Source of the DNA: RHKX01 sp963745755
GTDB taxonomy: Bacteria; Actinomycetota; Thermoleophilia; Solirubrobacterales; 70-9
NCBI GenBank assembly: GCA_963745755.1
Contig: CAVUYP010000001.1
Coordinates: 1,302,001 to 1,366,000, forward strand
Direction: 5' to 3'
Length of the DNA stretch: 64,000 bases
Shown: positions 37,044 through 46,400 of the stretch, piece after piece
Numbering within the stretch: the first letter of the stretch is position 1
Layout of the letters: each line of letters begins with the position of its first letter
The notes under the pieces: generated by a model
Seen by the model: only the letters and a program-made list of their open reading frames with translations
What the model was told of the DNA's origin: nothing
The model's database searches: none
Program-made: the position numbers and the translations under genes

Positions 37044-38730
37044 ATGAGCACGCTCGAGAACCCAGCCGCGACGGGCCCCGGGGCGGCCGCGACGCACGCT
37101 GTCAGCAACCAGTCCGCCCCGCTCGCCGGCTACAACGTCTTCACGGCCGACCGCCCGCTCGTCGAGGCGGTCTCGCGCGAGGGCGGCGACTTCGCGATCG
37201 ACACGATCCGCGCCGTCGGCGATTTCGCCGGCCGGGCCGAGACGATCGAGCTCGGCCGGCTCGCCAACGAGAACCCGCCGCGGCTACGCACCCACGACCG
37301 CTTCGGCATCCGCATCGACGAGGTCGAGTTCCACCCGGCCTGGCACGAGCTGATGTCGATGCACGTCTCACACGGGCTGCACGCGCTGCCCTGGCGGCGA
37401 GCCGGAGCCCGGAGCCCACGTCGCCCGCGCCGCCGCCTTCATGTGCCTCTCGCAGGCCGAGGCCGGCACCGGCTGCCCGATCTCGATGACCTACTCCTCG
37501 ATACCGGCGCTGCGCAGCCAGCCCGAGGTCGCGGCCGAGTGGGAGCCGCGTCTGACCTCGCTCAACTACGACCCACGGATGGTCCCCGCCCCCGACAAGA
37601 CGGGGGCGCTGTGCGGCATGGCGATGACCGAGAAGCAGGGCGGCTCCGACGTCCGCGCCAACACCACCGTCGCGGTCGCCCGCAACGGCGGCGGCCCCGG
37701 CGCCGAGTACGAGCTGACCGGCCACAAGTGGTTCTGCTCGGCGCCGATGTGCGACGCGTTCCTGATCCTCGCCCAGGCCGACGGCGGCCTCTCCTGCTTC
37801 CTGCTGCCCCGCTGGACGCCGGACGGGGAGCGCAACCGCTTCCACATCCAGCGGCTCAAGGACAAGCTCGGCAACCGCTCCAACGCCTCCAGCGAGATCG
37901 AGCTGCGCGGCGCCTGGGCGCGGATGGTCGGTGACGAGGGGCGCGGCGTGGCGACGATCATCGAGATGGTCAGCCACACCCGCCTCGACTGCACGCTCGG
38001 CTCGACCTCGGGGATGCGTGCCGGCACCGCCGAGGCGATCTGGCACGCCGAGCACCGATCGGCGTTCGGCAAGCGGCTCGTCGAGCAGCCGCTGATGATG
38101 AACGTGCTCGCCGACCTCGCGATCGAGTCGGAGGCGGCGACGGTCTCGAGCCTCTGGCTGGCCCGGCAGTTCGACGAGGCCCACGCCGGCGACGAGCGCG
38201 CCACGCTGATTCGCCGGATCGCCACGCCGGTGCTCAAGTACTGGACCTGCAAGCGCGCCCCCGAGCACGCCGTCGAGGCGCTCGAGTGCTTCGGCGGCAA
38301 CGGCTACGCCGAAGAGTCGGGGATGCCGCGCCTGTTCCGCGAGTCGCCGCTGCAGTCGATCTGGGAGGGCTCCGGCAACGTCCAGGCGCTCGACGCGCTG
38401 CGGGCGCTCGCCAAGGAGCCGGCGGTGCTGGAGCCGCTGCTCGACGAGATCGGCGCCGGCGCCGAGGCGGAGCCGCGGCTCGCCGCCGCGGTCGCCGACC
38501 TGCAGCGCGAGCTCGCCGACCCGGAGGGGATCGAGACGCGCGCCCGCCGGCTCGTCGAGCGGATGGCATTGGCCCTGCAGGGGTCGCTGCTGGTCCGCTA
38601 CGGGGACCCCGCCGTCGCCGACGCCTTCGCCGCGACCCGGCTCGACCGCGACTGGGGCAACGTCTTCGGGACGCTGCCGGCGGGCGTCGACACCGCAGCG
38701 ATCATCGACCGCCACGCCGTCCGCGCCTGA
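37044..38730 (+). CDS. AidB-like acyl-CoA dehydrogenase, with a +1 frameshift
   Basis: The N-terminal part (AGYNVFTADRPLVEAVSREGG...HPAWHELMSMHVSHGLHALPW) is the AidB/isovaleryl-CoA-dehydrogenase-like lead. The frame breaks at 37396-37398 and resumes as REPEPGAHVARAAAFMCLSQAEAGTGCPISMT. Downstream it has GMAMTEKQGGSDVRANTT (FAD loop), LTGHKWFCSAP and ALECFGGNGYAEESGMPRLFRESPLQSIWEGSGNV, strongly AidB-type. The repaired length is 561 residues. AidB proteins bind DNA and FAD; the adjacent crotonase (8-nt gap) instead suggests acyl-CoA metabolism here. The arginine-rich run between 37400 and 37490 in frame 1 is an artefact of the shift. Confidence 0.88.
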
Positions 38731-38738
38731 GCGAGCCG

Positions 38739-39542
38739 ATGAGCGAGGCCGAGCACCGGGTCACCGTCGCGATCCGCGACCACGTCGCCGAGGTCAGGCT
38801 CGACCGCGCCGCCAAGCACAACGCCCTCGACTTCGCGATGTTCGAGGCGATCGGCGCGGCGATCGACGAGGTCGCGGCCGACCCCGGCGTTCGCGCCGTC
38901 GTCCTCCACGGCGACGGCAAGAGCTTCTGCTCCGGCCTCGACCTCGCCAGCTTCGCGGCGAGCGGCCGCTCGGTCGAGGACATGTTCAGCCGCCGCGCCG
39001 GCGAGGACGCGAACCTCGCCCAGCGGGTCTCCTACGGCTGGCAGCTCCTACCGGCGCCGGTGATCGCCGCCGTCCACGGCAACTGCATCGGCGGCGGTGC
39101 CCAGATCGCCCTCGGCGCCGACGTCAGGATCGTCGCCGCCGACGCCGCCATCTCGATCCGCGAGGTGCACTGGGGGCTGATCCCCGACATGGGCATCACC
39201 CGCTCGCTGCCGCGGCTCGTCCGCTTCGACGTCGCCATGGAGCTCGTGACGACGGCGCGGATGATCAGCGGCGAGGAGGCGGTTCGGGTCGGCCTGGCGA
39301 CGACGGTCGCCGCCGATCCGCTCGGCGCCGCCCGCGAGCTCGCCGCCGAGATCGCCGGCCGCTCCCCGGACGCCACCAGGCGTGCCAAGCAGCTGCTCGA
39401 GCGCGCCTGGAACCTCCCCGCCGCCGAGTCGCTGGCCCTCGAGGAGGAGCTGCAGCGCGAGCTGCTCGGCTCCGCCAACCAGCTCAGGGCCGTCGAGGCG
39501 GGAATGGGCGGCTCCCCGGGCGATTTCGACGACCCGAGCTGA
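38739..39542 (+). CDS. Enoyl-CoA hydratase/isomerase (crotonase) family protein
   Basis: 267 residues with crotonase signatures: AAKHNALDFAMF, VVLHGDGKSFCSGLDLASF (oxyanion-hole region), AAVHGNCIGGGAQIALGADVRI (second oxyanion hole) and SIREVHWGLIPDMGITRSLPRLV. One active-site position typical of hydratases (Glu in HWG-type sites) reads EVHWGLIPD, so hydratase or isomerase activity both remain open. It is likely co-transcribed with the acyl-CoA dehydrogenase, forming two consecutive steps of a beta-oxidation-type route. Confidence 0.9.
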   Translation: MSEAEHRVTVAIRDHVAEVRLDRAAKHNALDFAMFEAIGAAIDEVAADPGVRAVVLHGDGKSFCSGLDLASFAASGRSVEDMFSRRAGEDANLAQRVSYGWQLLPAPVIAAVHGNCIGGGAQIALGADVRIVAADAAISIREVHWGLIPDMGITRSLPRLVRFDVAMELVTTARMISGEEAVRVGLATTVAADPLGAARELAAEIAGRSPDATRRAKQLLERAWNLPAAESLALEEELQRELLGSANQLRAVEAGMGGSPGDFDDPS

Positions 39543-39593
39543 ACGGCGCCGTCCGTAACGGCGGGCCGCGGCGGGCCCCGGAACCGACGGTCC

Positions 39594-39599
39594 TAAGAT
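39594..39599 (+). promoter_or_regulatory. -10 element of the M50 protease gene
   Basis: TAAGAT ends 6 nt before the ATG at 39606; there is no Shine-Dalgarno, so the transcript should begin at the start codon. Confidence 0.5.
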
Positions 39600-39605
39600 T
39601 GACCC

Positions 39606-40769
39606 ATGCCCGAACGCGGCCGTTTCACCCTGCTGACCATCCGCGGCATCCCCGTCGGCGTCGACTGGAGCTGGTTCTTCGTCCTGTTCCTGATCATCTG
39701 GCTGCTCTCGGGCTTCTACCGCGACGTGCTCGGCACCAGCCAGGACTCGATCGAGCCCTACGCGCTGGCGGTCGTCAGCGCCTTCGGTTTCTTCGCCTCG
39801 ATCCTCCTCCACGAGCTCGGCCACGCGGTGATCGCCGTCCGCAACAAGATCGGCATCTCGCAGATCACCCTGTGGATGTTCGGCGGCGTCGCCTCGCTCG
39901 ACCGTGAGCCCGACGGCGCCGGCGCCGAGTTCCGGATCGCCGTCGCCGGGCCGGTGGTGACGCTGCTGATCACCGCCGCCTGTCTCGGGGTCGGCGCCGC
40001 GGTCGACGGCAACACCTTCTGGGAGGGTGCGCGCTTCGACGAGAGCGCGCAGATCTCGACCGGGGTGGCCGTGCTGGCGTGGCTGGCGAACATCAACGCC
40101 GCGATCCTCGTCTTCAACCTGCTCCCGGCGTTTCCGCTCGACGGCGGCCGGATCGTCCGCGCGATCGCCTGGCGGGTGACCGGCAGCCGCGACCGGGCGA
40201 CGATCTTCGCCGCCCGCCTCGGCCAGGGCTTCGCCTACGCCTTCATCGGCATCGGCATCCTGCTCGCGATCGGCGGCTCCCTGTTCGCCGGCGTCTGGCT
40301 GGCGCTGATCGGCTGGATGCTCGGCGGCACCGCCCGCGCGACCGCCAACCGCAGCAAGCTGAACACCCGACTCGACGGCCTCCGGGTCGCTGACGTGATG
40401 GACGCCGAGCCGGTCGCGATCCCCTCGGGCACGACCGTCGAGCAGGCGCTCGACGAGTACTTCCTGCGCTACCGCTGGCCGTGGTTTCCGGTCGTCGACG
40501 CCGGCCAGCGGTTCGTCGGCCTGCTCAACCGCGGCACCGCCGACGCCGTGCCGGAGACGAGCCGGACGTTCCAGACCGTCGACGAGATCATCGACCCGGG
40601 TGGATCGACCGATCAGGCGGTCGGCTCCGACGAGCCACTCGAGGCGCTGCTCGCGAACATCGAGTTGCGCCGGCTCGGCGGCCTCGCCGCGATCGACGCC
40701 AACGGCCGGCTGACCGGGGTGATCACCCTGGAGCAGGTCGGTCGGGCGCTTCGAGACGCAGCAGCCTGA
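39606..40769 (+). CDS. Site-2-type M50 metalloprotease with CBS domains
   Basis: 387 residues. Six or so transmembrane helices carry the zinc motif HELGH (69-73) and the second ligand site in NLLPAFPLDGGR (~171). The C-terminal cytosolic part (ADVMDAEPVAIPSGTTVEQALDEYFLRYRWPWFPVVDAGQRFVGLL... and LAAIDANGRLTGVITLEQVG) is a CBS pair, which usually senses adenine nucleotides. Such rhomboid-like S2P proteases cut transmembrane substrates; no anti-sigma or other obvious substrate gene is adjacent. Its last 47 nt overlap the convergent VKOR gene. Confidence 0.93.
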   Translation: MPERGRFTLLTIRGIPVGVDWSWFFVLFLIIWLLSGFYRDVLGTSQDSIEPYALAVVSAFGFFASILLHELGHAVIAVRNKIGISQITLWMFGGVASLDREPDGAGAEFRIAVAGPVVTLLITAACLGVGAAVDGNTFWEGARFDESAQISTGVAVLAWLANINAAILVFNLLPAFPLDGGRIVRAIAWRVTGSRDRATIFAARLGQGFAYAFIGIGILLAIGGSLFAGVWLALIGWMLGGTARATANRSKLNTRLDGLRVADVMDAEPVAIPSGTTVEQALDEYFLRYRWPWFPVVDAGQRFVGLLNRGTADAVPETSRTFQTVDEIIDPGGSTDQAVGSDEPLEALLANIELRRLGGLAAIDANGRLTGVITLEQVGRALRDAAA

Positions 40770-41160
40770 CCGTCGCCGCCGCCAGCACCGCCGTCATCAC
40801 GATCGCGCTGCCGACGCACCACTGGCAGATCGCGTCGATCACGAACAGCTCCAGGTAGGTCAGGTAGACGCTGAAGGCGAAGCCGCTCAGCGCCAGCATG
40901 AACGTCAGCGCCCGCCCGGGGTCGCCGGGGACGAACAGCGACAGGAGGATGACGACGTACCCGAAGAGGCCGAGCAGGGCGACCGGGATCGGGCCGATCT
41001 CCGAATAGCTCGAGGCCTGGACGCGCTCGCAGCCGCCGGTCGTGCAGACCGGGCTGAGGCCCTCGTAGTGGACGTAGGTGAGATACCCGGCGATCGCGAT
41101 GCCGACCAGGCAGAGGGCGGCGACGATCAGCGTCGGACGGTCGGCCCAGGGCCGGGTCAC
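40723..41160 (-). CDS. Vitamin K epoxide reductase family protein (disulfide-generating)
   Basis: 145 residues, four TM helices. Cysteine pairs: C39/C44 (VCTTGGCERV, the shuttle loop) and the CxxC C112/C115 (ICQWC) that contacts quinone. Bacterial VKOR reoxidises DsbA using menaquinone, replacing DsbB. The GTG start overlaps the DsbA-like stop by 4 nt, so the pair is one functional unit. The 3' end lies within the M50 gene on the opposite strand. Confidence 0.93.
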   Translation of the reverse strand: MTRPWADRPTLIVAALCLVGIAIAGYLTYVHYEGLSPVCTTGGCERVQASSYSEIGPIPVALLGLFGYVVILLSLFVPGDPGRALTFMLALSGFAFSVYLTYLELFVIDAICQWCVGSAIVMTAVLAAATVRLLRLEAPDRPAPG

Positions 41161-41918
41161 TTCGAGTCGGCGAGCTGCTGGTCGATCGCGTCCGCGAACG
41201 CCGAGGTCTTGAGCTGGTTGACGTTCAGCGTCGTCAGGTCGCCGCCGGTCGGGCCGATCTGGAAGCCGGGGGTCGAGGAGATGCCGGCGCTCTGTGCGGC
41301 GCTGGCAGCGTCGCTGATCTGGTTGCTGACCTCGGTCGAGCCGCTGGCGCCGTTGACCTTCGCCGGGTCGGCCCCGGCGGTCTTCGCGACCGAGTCGATG
41401 AAGCCGGCGTCGGCGTAGCCGGAGTTCTCGGCCCCCTGCCGCGCGTAGGCGACGTCGGCGAACTGCCACATCCGGTCCTGCTGGCCGGCGGCATAGGCGG
41501 CCGAGGCGAGCGTCTGCGAATCGGGGCCGATGAACGTCAGCAGGTTCAGCTCCATGCGCAGGTCGCCCGACTTGACGTACTTGTCGACGAGGTCGGGGAG
41601 GACGTCCTGCGTGTACTGGCGGCAGAACGGGCACTGCAGATCGGCGTACTCGACCATCGTCACCGGGGCCTTCGGGTCGCCGAGCTCGATTCCCTTCTGG
41701 GGGATCCCGTCGAAGACCGCGACGTCGCCGCTGTCGCCGCTGTCGTCGGAGCCGCCGGAGCTGATCACGATCAGCGCGACGACGACGATCGCGGCGAGCA
41801 GCACCGAGCCGCCGGCGAGGGTCCAGATCCTCTGCCTGCGGACCTTGGCGGCCTCCTCCTGCTCGGCTGCGAGGCGGGCCTCGCGGGCAGCCTTCTTGCT
41901 CTCCGATCGTGAGCTCAT
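41157..41918 (-). CDS. Membrane-anchored DsbA-like thioredoxin
   Basis: 253 residues. The N-terminal charged region is followed by a TM helix (about 33-53) and an Asp/Ser-rich linker. The thioredoxin fold carries the active site CPFC (C96, C99, in ADLQCPFCRQYT) and the cis-Pro loop SSTPGFQIG. It introduces disulfides into secreted proteins. It is paired with VKOR downstream, giving a complete oxidative folding module; possible clients in this window are the cysteine-containing secreted and lipoprotein products. Confidence 0.93.
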   Translation of the reverse strand: MSSRSESKKAAREARLAAEQEEAAKVRRQRIWTLAGGSVLLAAIVVVALIVISSGGSDDSGDSGDVAVFDGIPQKGIELGDPKAPVTMVEYADLQCPFCRQYTQDVLPDLVDKYVKSGDLRMELNLLTFIGPDSQTLASAAYAAGQQDRMWQFADVAYARQGAENSGYADAGFIDSVAKTAGADPAKVNGASGSTEVSNQISDAASAAQSAGISSTPGFQIGPTGGDLTTLNVNQLKTSAFADAIDQQLADSK

Positions 41919-42062
41919 CGGGCGGGGAAGATACAGGCTCGCCGCTGCCGGACCCGTGGTTCAGGGGCCGCTCGCGGGGCAGCGGTGAATCAGCGGCACG
42001 GTGCCGAAATACCGACTCTGCGCATCGGAATTGCGATCCGCCGCCAAGCTCTGCGACCCCAT

Positions 42063-42068
42063 AGGATG
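42063..42068 (+). promoter_or_regulatory. -10 element of the sdh operon
   Basis: TAGGAT overlaps the ATG at 42066 and ends 6 nt before the in-frame GTG at 42075. This arrangement favours the GTG as the leaderless start. Confidence 0.45.
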
Positions 42069-42074
42069 CCCCTC

Positions 42075-43763
42075 GTGCCTGAACATGACGTATTGGTGAT
42101 CGGGGCCGGACTGGCCGGACAGCGTGCAGCTCTCGCTGCCGCCGAGAAAGGCGTTTCGGTCGGAATCATCAGCAAGGTCCATCCCGTCCGCTCGCATTCG
42201 AATGCGGCGCAGGGCGGAATCAACGCCGCTCTCGACGTCGACGACTCGTGGGAGTCGCACGCGTTCGACACGATCAAGGGCTCCGACTACCTGGGCGACC
42301 AGGACGCGATCGAGGTGATGTGCCGGGAGGCCCCCGACGAGCTCCTCCACCTCGAGCACATCGGCGTCACCTTCCACCGCAACGAGAAGGGCGAGCTCGG
42401 GACCCGTGCCTTCGGCGGCGCCTCGAAGGCCCGGACCTACTACGTCGCCGACATCACCGGCCAGGCGATCATGCACGTGCTCTACGAGCAGCTGATGAAG
42501 TACTCCGAGCAGATCGATCGCTACGAGGAGTGGTTCACGACCGACCTCGCGATGGACGAGGAGGGGAGGTGCGTCGGCGCCGTCACCCGCAACATCAAGG
42601 ACGGCAAGACGGAGTTGTTCCGGGCCAAGAGCGTCGTCCTCGCCTCGGGCGGCAACGGTCAGATCTGGCAGCCGACCACGAACGCGCTGATCTGCACCGG
42701 CGACGGCATCGCGATGGCCTACCGGGCCGGCGCGAAGCTGATGGACATGGAGATGATCCAGTACCACCCGACGACGCTGGCGGGCAAGGGCTTCTTGATC
42801 ACCGAAGGCGCCCGCGGCGAGGGCGCGCACCTGCTCAACGCCAAGGGCGAGCGGTTCATGGAGCGCTACGCCCCGAACAAGATGGAGCTCGCCTCCCGCG
42901 ACGTCGTCTCGCGCGCCGAGCAGACCGAGATCAACGAGGGCCGCGGCTTCCCGGACGGGACGGTGGCGCTCGACGTCACCGTCGTCCCCCGCAAGAGGAT
43001 CCACGAGGCGCTGCGCGAGATCGTCCTCGTCGGCCGCGACTTCGCCGGCGTCGACATCACCCGCGAGCCGATCCACATCAAGCCCGGCAACCACTACACG
43101 ATGGGCGGCGTCAAGACCGACATCTGGGGCCGCACCAACGTCCCCGGGCTGTACGCGGCCGGCGAGGTCGCCTGCGTCTCGGTTCACGGCGGCAACCGGC
43201 TCGGCGCCAACTCGCTGCTCGACACGCTGATCTTCGGCCGCCGCTGCGGTGAGGACGGCGCCGATCACGCGAAGGGACGCGGCTTCGACCCGATCTCGCG
43301 GACGGTCCTCAGCGACGCCGAGGCGCGCGTCGCGGCGATCATCGCCCGCGCCCACGAGGGCGGCCGCCGCGTCTCCGAGATCAAGGCCGAGCTCGGCAAG
43401 ACGATGGACGAGAAGGTCGCCGTGTTCCGCGACGAGGAGGGGATCCAGAGCGCCCTCGAGATCGTCCAGCGGCTCAAGGAGGAGGCGAAGAGCGCCTACA
43501 TCGACGACCGCGGCGCCGTCTTCAACCAGGATGTCCTCGGGGCGATCGAGCTCCAGAACATGCTCGAGAACGCCGAGGCCTGCTGCATGTCGGCGCTCGA
43601 GCGCCGCGAGAGCCGCGGCGCCCAGTACCGCACCGACTACCCCGAGCGCAACGACGAGGAGTGGCTGAAGCACATCGACGTGGCGCTCAACGGCGAGGTC
43701 CCGGAGATCAGCTACTCGCCGGTGACCATCACCGATTGGCAACCCCAGGAGAGGACCTACTAG
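42075..43763 (+). CDS. sdhA: Succinate dehydrogenase / fumarate reductase flavoprotein subunit
   Basis: 562 residues. It has an N-terminal FAD-binding Rossmann motif (VLVIGAGLAGQRAALAAAEKG), the flavinylation-type segment HPVRSHSNAAQGGINAAL (His covalently linked to FAD) and the catalytic region with MIQYHPTTL and TEGARGEGAHL. A C-terminal substrate-domain segment GGNRLGANSLLDTLIFGRRCGE is also present. It oxidises succinate to fumarate in the membrane-bound complex. The GTG start is preferred because of the -10 six bases upstream; an ATG at 42066 adds three residues. It is immediately followed by sdhB. Confidence 0.95.
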   Translation: MPEHDVLVIGAGLAGQRAALAAAEKGVSVGIISKVHPVRSHSNAAQGGINAALDVDDSWESHAFDTIKGSDYLGDQDAIEVMCREAPDELLHLEHIGVTFHRNEKGELGTRAFGGASKARTYYVADITGQAIMHVLYEQLMKYSEQIDRYEEWFTTDLAMDEEGRCVGAVTRNIKDGKTELFRAKSVVLASGGNGQIWQPTTNALICTGDGIAMAYRAGAKLMDMEMIQYHPTTLAGKGFLITEGARGEGAHLLNAKGERFMERYAPNKMELASRDVVSRAEQTEINEGRGFPDGTVALDVTVVPRKRIHEALREIVLVGRDFAGVDITREPIHIKPGNHYTMGGVKTDIWGRTNVPGLYAAGEVACVSVHGGNRLGANSLLDTLIFGRRCGEDGADHAKGRGFDPISRTVLSDAEARVAAIIARAHEGGRRVSEIKAELGKTMDEKVAVFRDEEGIQSALEIVQRLKEEAKSAYIDDRGAVFNQDVLGAIELQNMLENAEACCMSALERRESRGAQYRTDYPERNDEEWLKHIDVALNGEVPEISYSPVTITDWQPQERTY

Positions 43764-44987
43764 ATGTCCGCCTACACCCTCAAGGTCCGCCGCTACCAGC
43801 CGGAGGCCACCGAAGACGACAAGCGAGGCGCCTACTGGGAGAGCTTCGACGTCGAGCTCGATCCGACCCTGTCGGTCCTCGACGGCCTGCTGCAGGCCAA
43901 AAACGACCGGGACGGCACGCTCGCCGTCCGCTGCTCGTGCCGGGCGGCGATCTGCGGCTCCTGCGGCGTCAAGATCAACGGCCAGTCGACGCTCGCCTGC
44001 AAGACGCAGCTCGGTGAGGCAGCCGAGGAGGCGGCCCGGATGTCCCGGTCAGCCGACGGACCCGCTGGTCAGGACCTCGCGTCGAGTAGCACCCAACGGT
44101 CCGGGGGGACCGGACGCGAAGGGGAGGATTCCCCCCGGGTGATCACGGTCGAGCCGATGGGGAACATGCCGGTGATCAAAGACCTCGTCACAGACATGGA
44201 GTCGACCCACTGGACGAAGTTCCGCCGGGTGACGCCGTGGCTGTTGCCCTCCGGCCCGCCCCCCGAGCGCGAGTACATCGTCCCCGCCGAGTCGATGGTC
44301 GACGTCACCCAGTCGGTCGCCTGCATCCAGTGCGGCGCCTGCGTGTCTTCGTGCCTGTCGATGGAGGCCGATCCGGACTTCATCGGCCCGGCGGCGCTGG
44401 CGAAGGCCTACCGGTTCGTCGGCGACCCCCGCGACGGCCAGACGACCGAGCGCCTCTTCGACCTCGCCAACGATCCGCACGGCATGTACGACTGCACCCA
44501 CTGCTTCTCGTGCATCGACGCCTGCCCGAAGGACGTCGCGCCGATGAACCAGATCATGCGCCTGCGCCGCCTCGCCGGCGACGAGCACGACATCCAGGAC
44601 GTCAACAACGGCCGCAATCACGAGCTCGCGTTCGTCAAGAACATCGAGAAGAAGGGCACGCTCGACGAATCGCTGCTGCTGCAGGAGTCGTTCGCGCCGG
44701 GGATCAAGGGCAAGCTGATGCCCAGGTTCGCGGCGATCAAGGGCCTGCTGGAGTCGATTCCGACGGCGATCCGCGGCATCCGCACCGGCAAGATGCGGTC
44801 GATCCCGAAGCTGATCCCGGGCGTCCACCACAAGCTGCCGGGCGACTCCCAGGGGCACGTCAAGAAGATCTACGAGCGCGCCGAGGCGAGCAAGATCGAG
44901 CTCAACCTCTACATCATCGGCGAGGGCAGCGAGGACGACGCCTCCGCCGAGGCGGTCGAGCCGCAGTCGGAGACTTCAACGGTATGA
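43764..44987 (+). CDS. sdhB: Succinate dehydrogenase iron-sulfur subunit with an inserted linker
   Basis: 407 residues. The [2Fe-2S] domain has C57/C59/C64/C67/C79 (VRCSCRAAICGSCGVKINGQSTLAC). The C-terminal domain has CIQCGACVSSC and CTHCFSCIDACPKDVAP for the [4Fe-4S] and [3Fe-4S]/[4Fe-4S] clusters. Residues ~90-125 (SRSADGPAGQDLASSSTQRSGG) are a low-complexity insert between the domains, and the C-terminus is ~100 residues longer than common SdhB. Electrons pass from SdhA to the SdhE-like third subunit. Its stop overlaps an ATG four bases back; the next gene's better start is at 45008. Confidence 0.93.
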   Translation: MSAYTLKVRRYQPEATEDDKRGAYWESFDVELDPTLSVLDGLLQAKNDRDGTLAVRCSCRAAICGSCGVKINGQSTLACKTQLGEAAEEAARMSRSADGPAGQDLASSSTQRSGGTGREGEDSPRVITVEPMGNMPVIKDLVTDMESTHWTKFRRVTPWLLPSGPPPEREYIVPAESMVDVTQSVACIQCGACVSSCLSMEADPDFIGPAALAKAYRFVGDPRDGQTTERLFDLANDPHGMYDCTHCFSCIDACPKDVAPMNQIMRLRRLAGDEHDIQDVNNGRNHELAFVKNIEKKGTLDESLLLQESFAPGIKGKLMPRFAAIKGLLESIPTAIRGIRTGKMRSIPKLIPGVHHKLPGDSQGHVKKIYERAEASKIELNLYIIGEGSEDDASAEAVEPQSETSTV

Positions 44988-45007
44988 ACCAAGAACAGGA
45001 GCAATCA

Positions 45008-45901
45008 ATGAAGCTTGCCTACTGGCCCGGCTGCGTCTCCCGCGGCTTCACGCCCGAGCTGCACGGCTCGATGGCGCTGACCGCCGATGCCCTGGGGATC
45101 GAGCTGGTCACCCTCGACCGCGCCAACTGCTGCGGCGCCGGCGTCATCGCCGAGCACAACCAGGAGCTCGCCGACACACTCAACGCCCGCACCTTCGCGC
45201 TCGCCCAGGAGACCGGACTGGCGATGATGAACATCTGCTCGACCTGCCAGGGCGCGCAGTCGGAGTGCCAGGAGCGGCTCGACGCCGACTCCGCCTACCG
45301 GGCGCACATCAACGACACCCTGAGCGGCGAGGGGCTCGCCTACACGAAGGGCAAGGACGGGTTCACGAACAAGAACTTCCTCTGGCTGCTCGTCGAGGAC
45401 TACGGCCTCGACAACCTCGCCGCCAAGGTCAAGCGCCCGCTCGAGGGACTGCGGGTCGGGCCGTTCTACGGCTGCTACGTGCTGCGCCCGAAGACGCGGC
45501 TCGGCTACGACGAGTTCCCCGACCGCGACCTCTACCTCGAGCAGGTGATCGAGATCCTCGGCGGTCAGGTCGTCGACTACGACGGCGCCCGCCGCTGCTG
45601 CGGCTTCCCGGTCATCACGATGAACCGCGAGACCTCGCTGAAGCAGGCCGGCACCCACGTCGGCGACGCGATCGACGCCGGTGCCGACTGCCTGGTCACG
45701 CCGTGCCCGCTCTGCCACCTCAACCTCGACATGCAGCAGCCCGAGGCCGCCAAGGTGGTCGGCCGCGATCTCGACCTCGCGGTCCTGCACCTGCCGCAGC
45801 TCGTCGGCCTGGCGCTCGGCTTCGACCCGAAGCAGCTCGGCATGCCGAAGCACATCGCCTCGACGGTCACGGTCAACGACCGGATCTCGGCCCTCGCCTA
45901 A
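45008..45901 (+). CDS. HdrB/SdhE-like CCG-domain subunit (type-E succinate:quinone oxidoreductase)
   Basis: 297 residues with two CCG cysteine-rich modules: C9, CCG 41-43, CxxC 77/80; then GPFYGCYVLRP, RRCCGFPV and CPLCH. This is the SdhE/HdrB domain that replaces the membrane cytochrome b anchor in type-E complexes and binds quinone or a special [4Fe-4S] centre. No TM helix is evident, so attachment is by amphipathic helix or protein contact. AGGAG is 6 nt before the ATG; an upstream ATG (MNQEQEQS) is possible. No separate cytochrome anchor gene is present. Confidence 0.9.
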   Translation: MKLAYWPGCVSRGFTPELHGSMALTADALGIELVTLDRANCCGAGVIAEHNQELADTLNARTFALAQETGLAMMNICSTCQGAQSECQERLDADSAYRAHINDTLSGEGLAYTKGKDGFTNKNFLWLLVEDYGLDNLAAKVKRPLEGLRVGPFYGCYVLRPKTRLGYDEFPDRDLYLEQVIEILGGQVVDYDGARRCCGFPVITMNRETSLKQAGTHVGDAIDAGADCLVTPCPLCHLNLDMQQPEAAKVVGRDLDLAVLHLPQLVGLALGFDPKQLGMPKHIASTVTVNDRISALA

Positions 45902-46001
45902 AACGACCCCGGCTGGGCCACCCAGACACGTCTTCCCGCCTCCTTCCACGGCGCCGACCGGCAGGAAGCGGACGCGCAGCGGAGCATCCCGCCGGGGTTG
46001 T

Positions 46002-46328
46002 CTACTTGAACTGCTGAGGCGGGACGACGGCGTCGAAGCCGCCGCTGTCGTTGGTCAGGGTGACGTTGACCGTCACCTTGTCGCCGTTCGGGGCGGTGAG
46101 GATGCAGTCGAACTTGGCGTCCTTCTTCGCCTCCTGATCGTCGGGACAGGCGACGCTGACGTCGTTTCGATCGACTCCGGCCTGCGGCGCGAGCTGGTCG
46201 GCCAGCTTCGACTCGAGGTCGGCGGAGTCGATCGTGTCGCTGCCGATCGAGAAGCTGCACCCGGTCACGGCGAAGGCGACGGCCGGCAACGCGATCGCGG
46301 CGGCGAGGATCTGCTTGAACTTGCTCAT
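46002..46328 (-). CDS. DUF4333-type lipoprotein
   Basis: 108 residues. The signal peptide MSKFKQILAAAIALPAVAFAVTGC ends in a lipobox-like VTGC. A short domain follows (IDSADLESKLADQLAPQAGVDRNDVSVACPDDQEAKKDAKFDCILTAPNGDKVTVNVTLTND) with two cysteines, resembling the DUF4333 family. Function unknown. GGGAG lies 8 nt before the ATG. Its upstream region shares a motif with that of the FAD oxidoreductase across the LAL regulator (see the regulatory entries), so it may belong to that regulon. Confidence 0.85.
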   Translation of the reverse strand: MSKFKQILAAAIALPAVAFAVTGCSFSIGSDTIDSADLESKLADQLAPQAGVDRNDVSVACPDDQEAKKDAKFDCILTAPNGDKVTVNVTLTNDSGGFDAVVPPQQFK

Positions 46329-46400
46329 TGTGTTGCTCCCTTGAATCGGATTGAACGTGGCCCATCCTCGCGGCGGCGGCGACTCCGCGCATCGGGCGGT

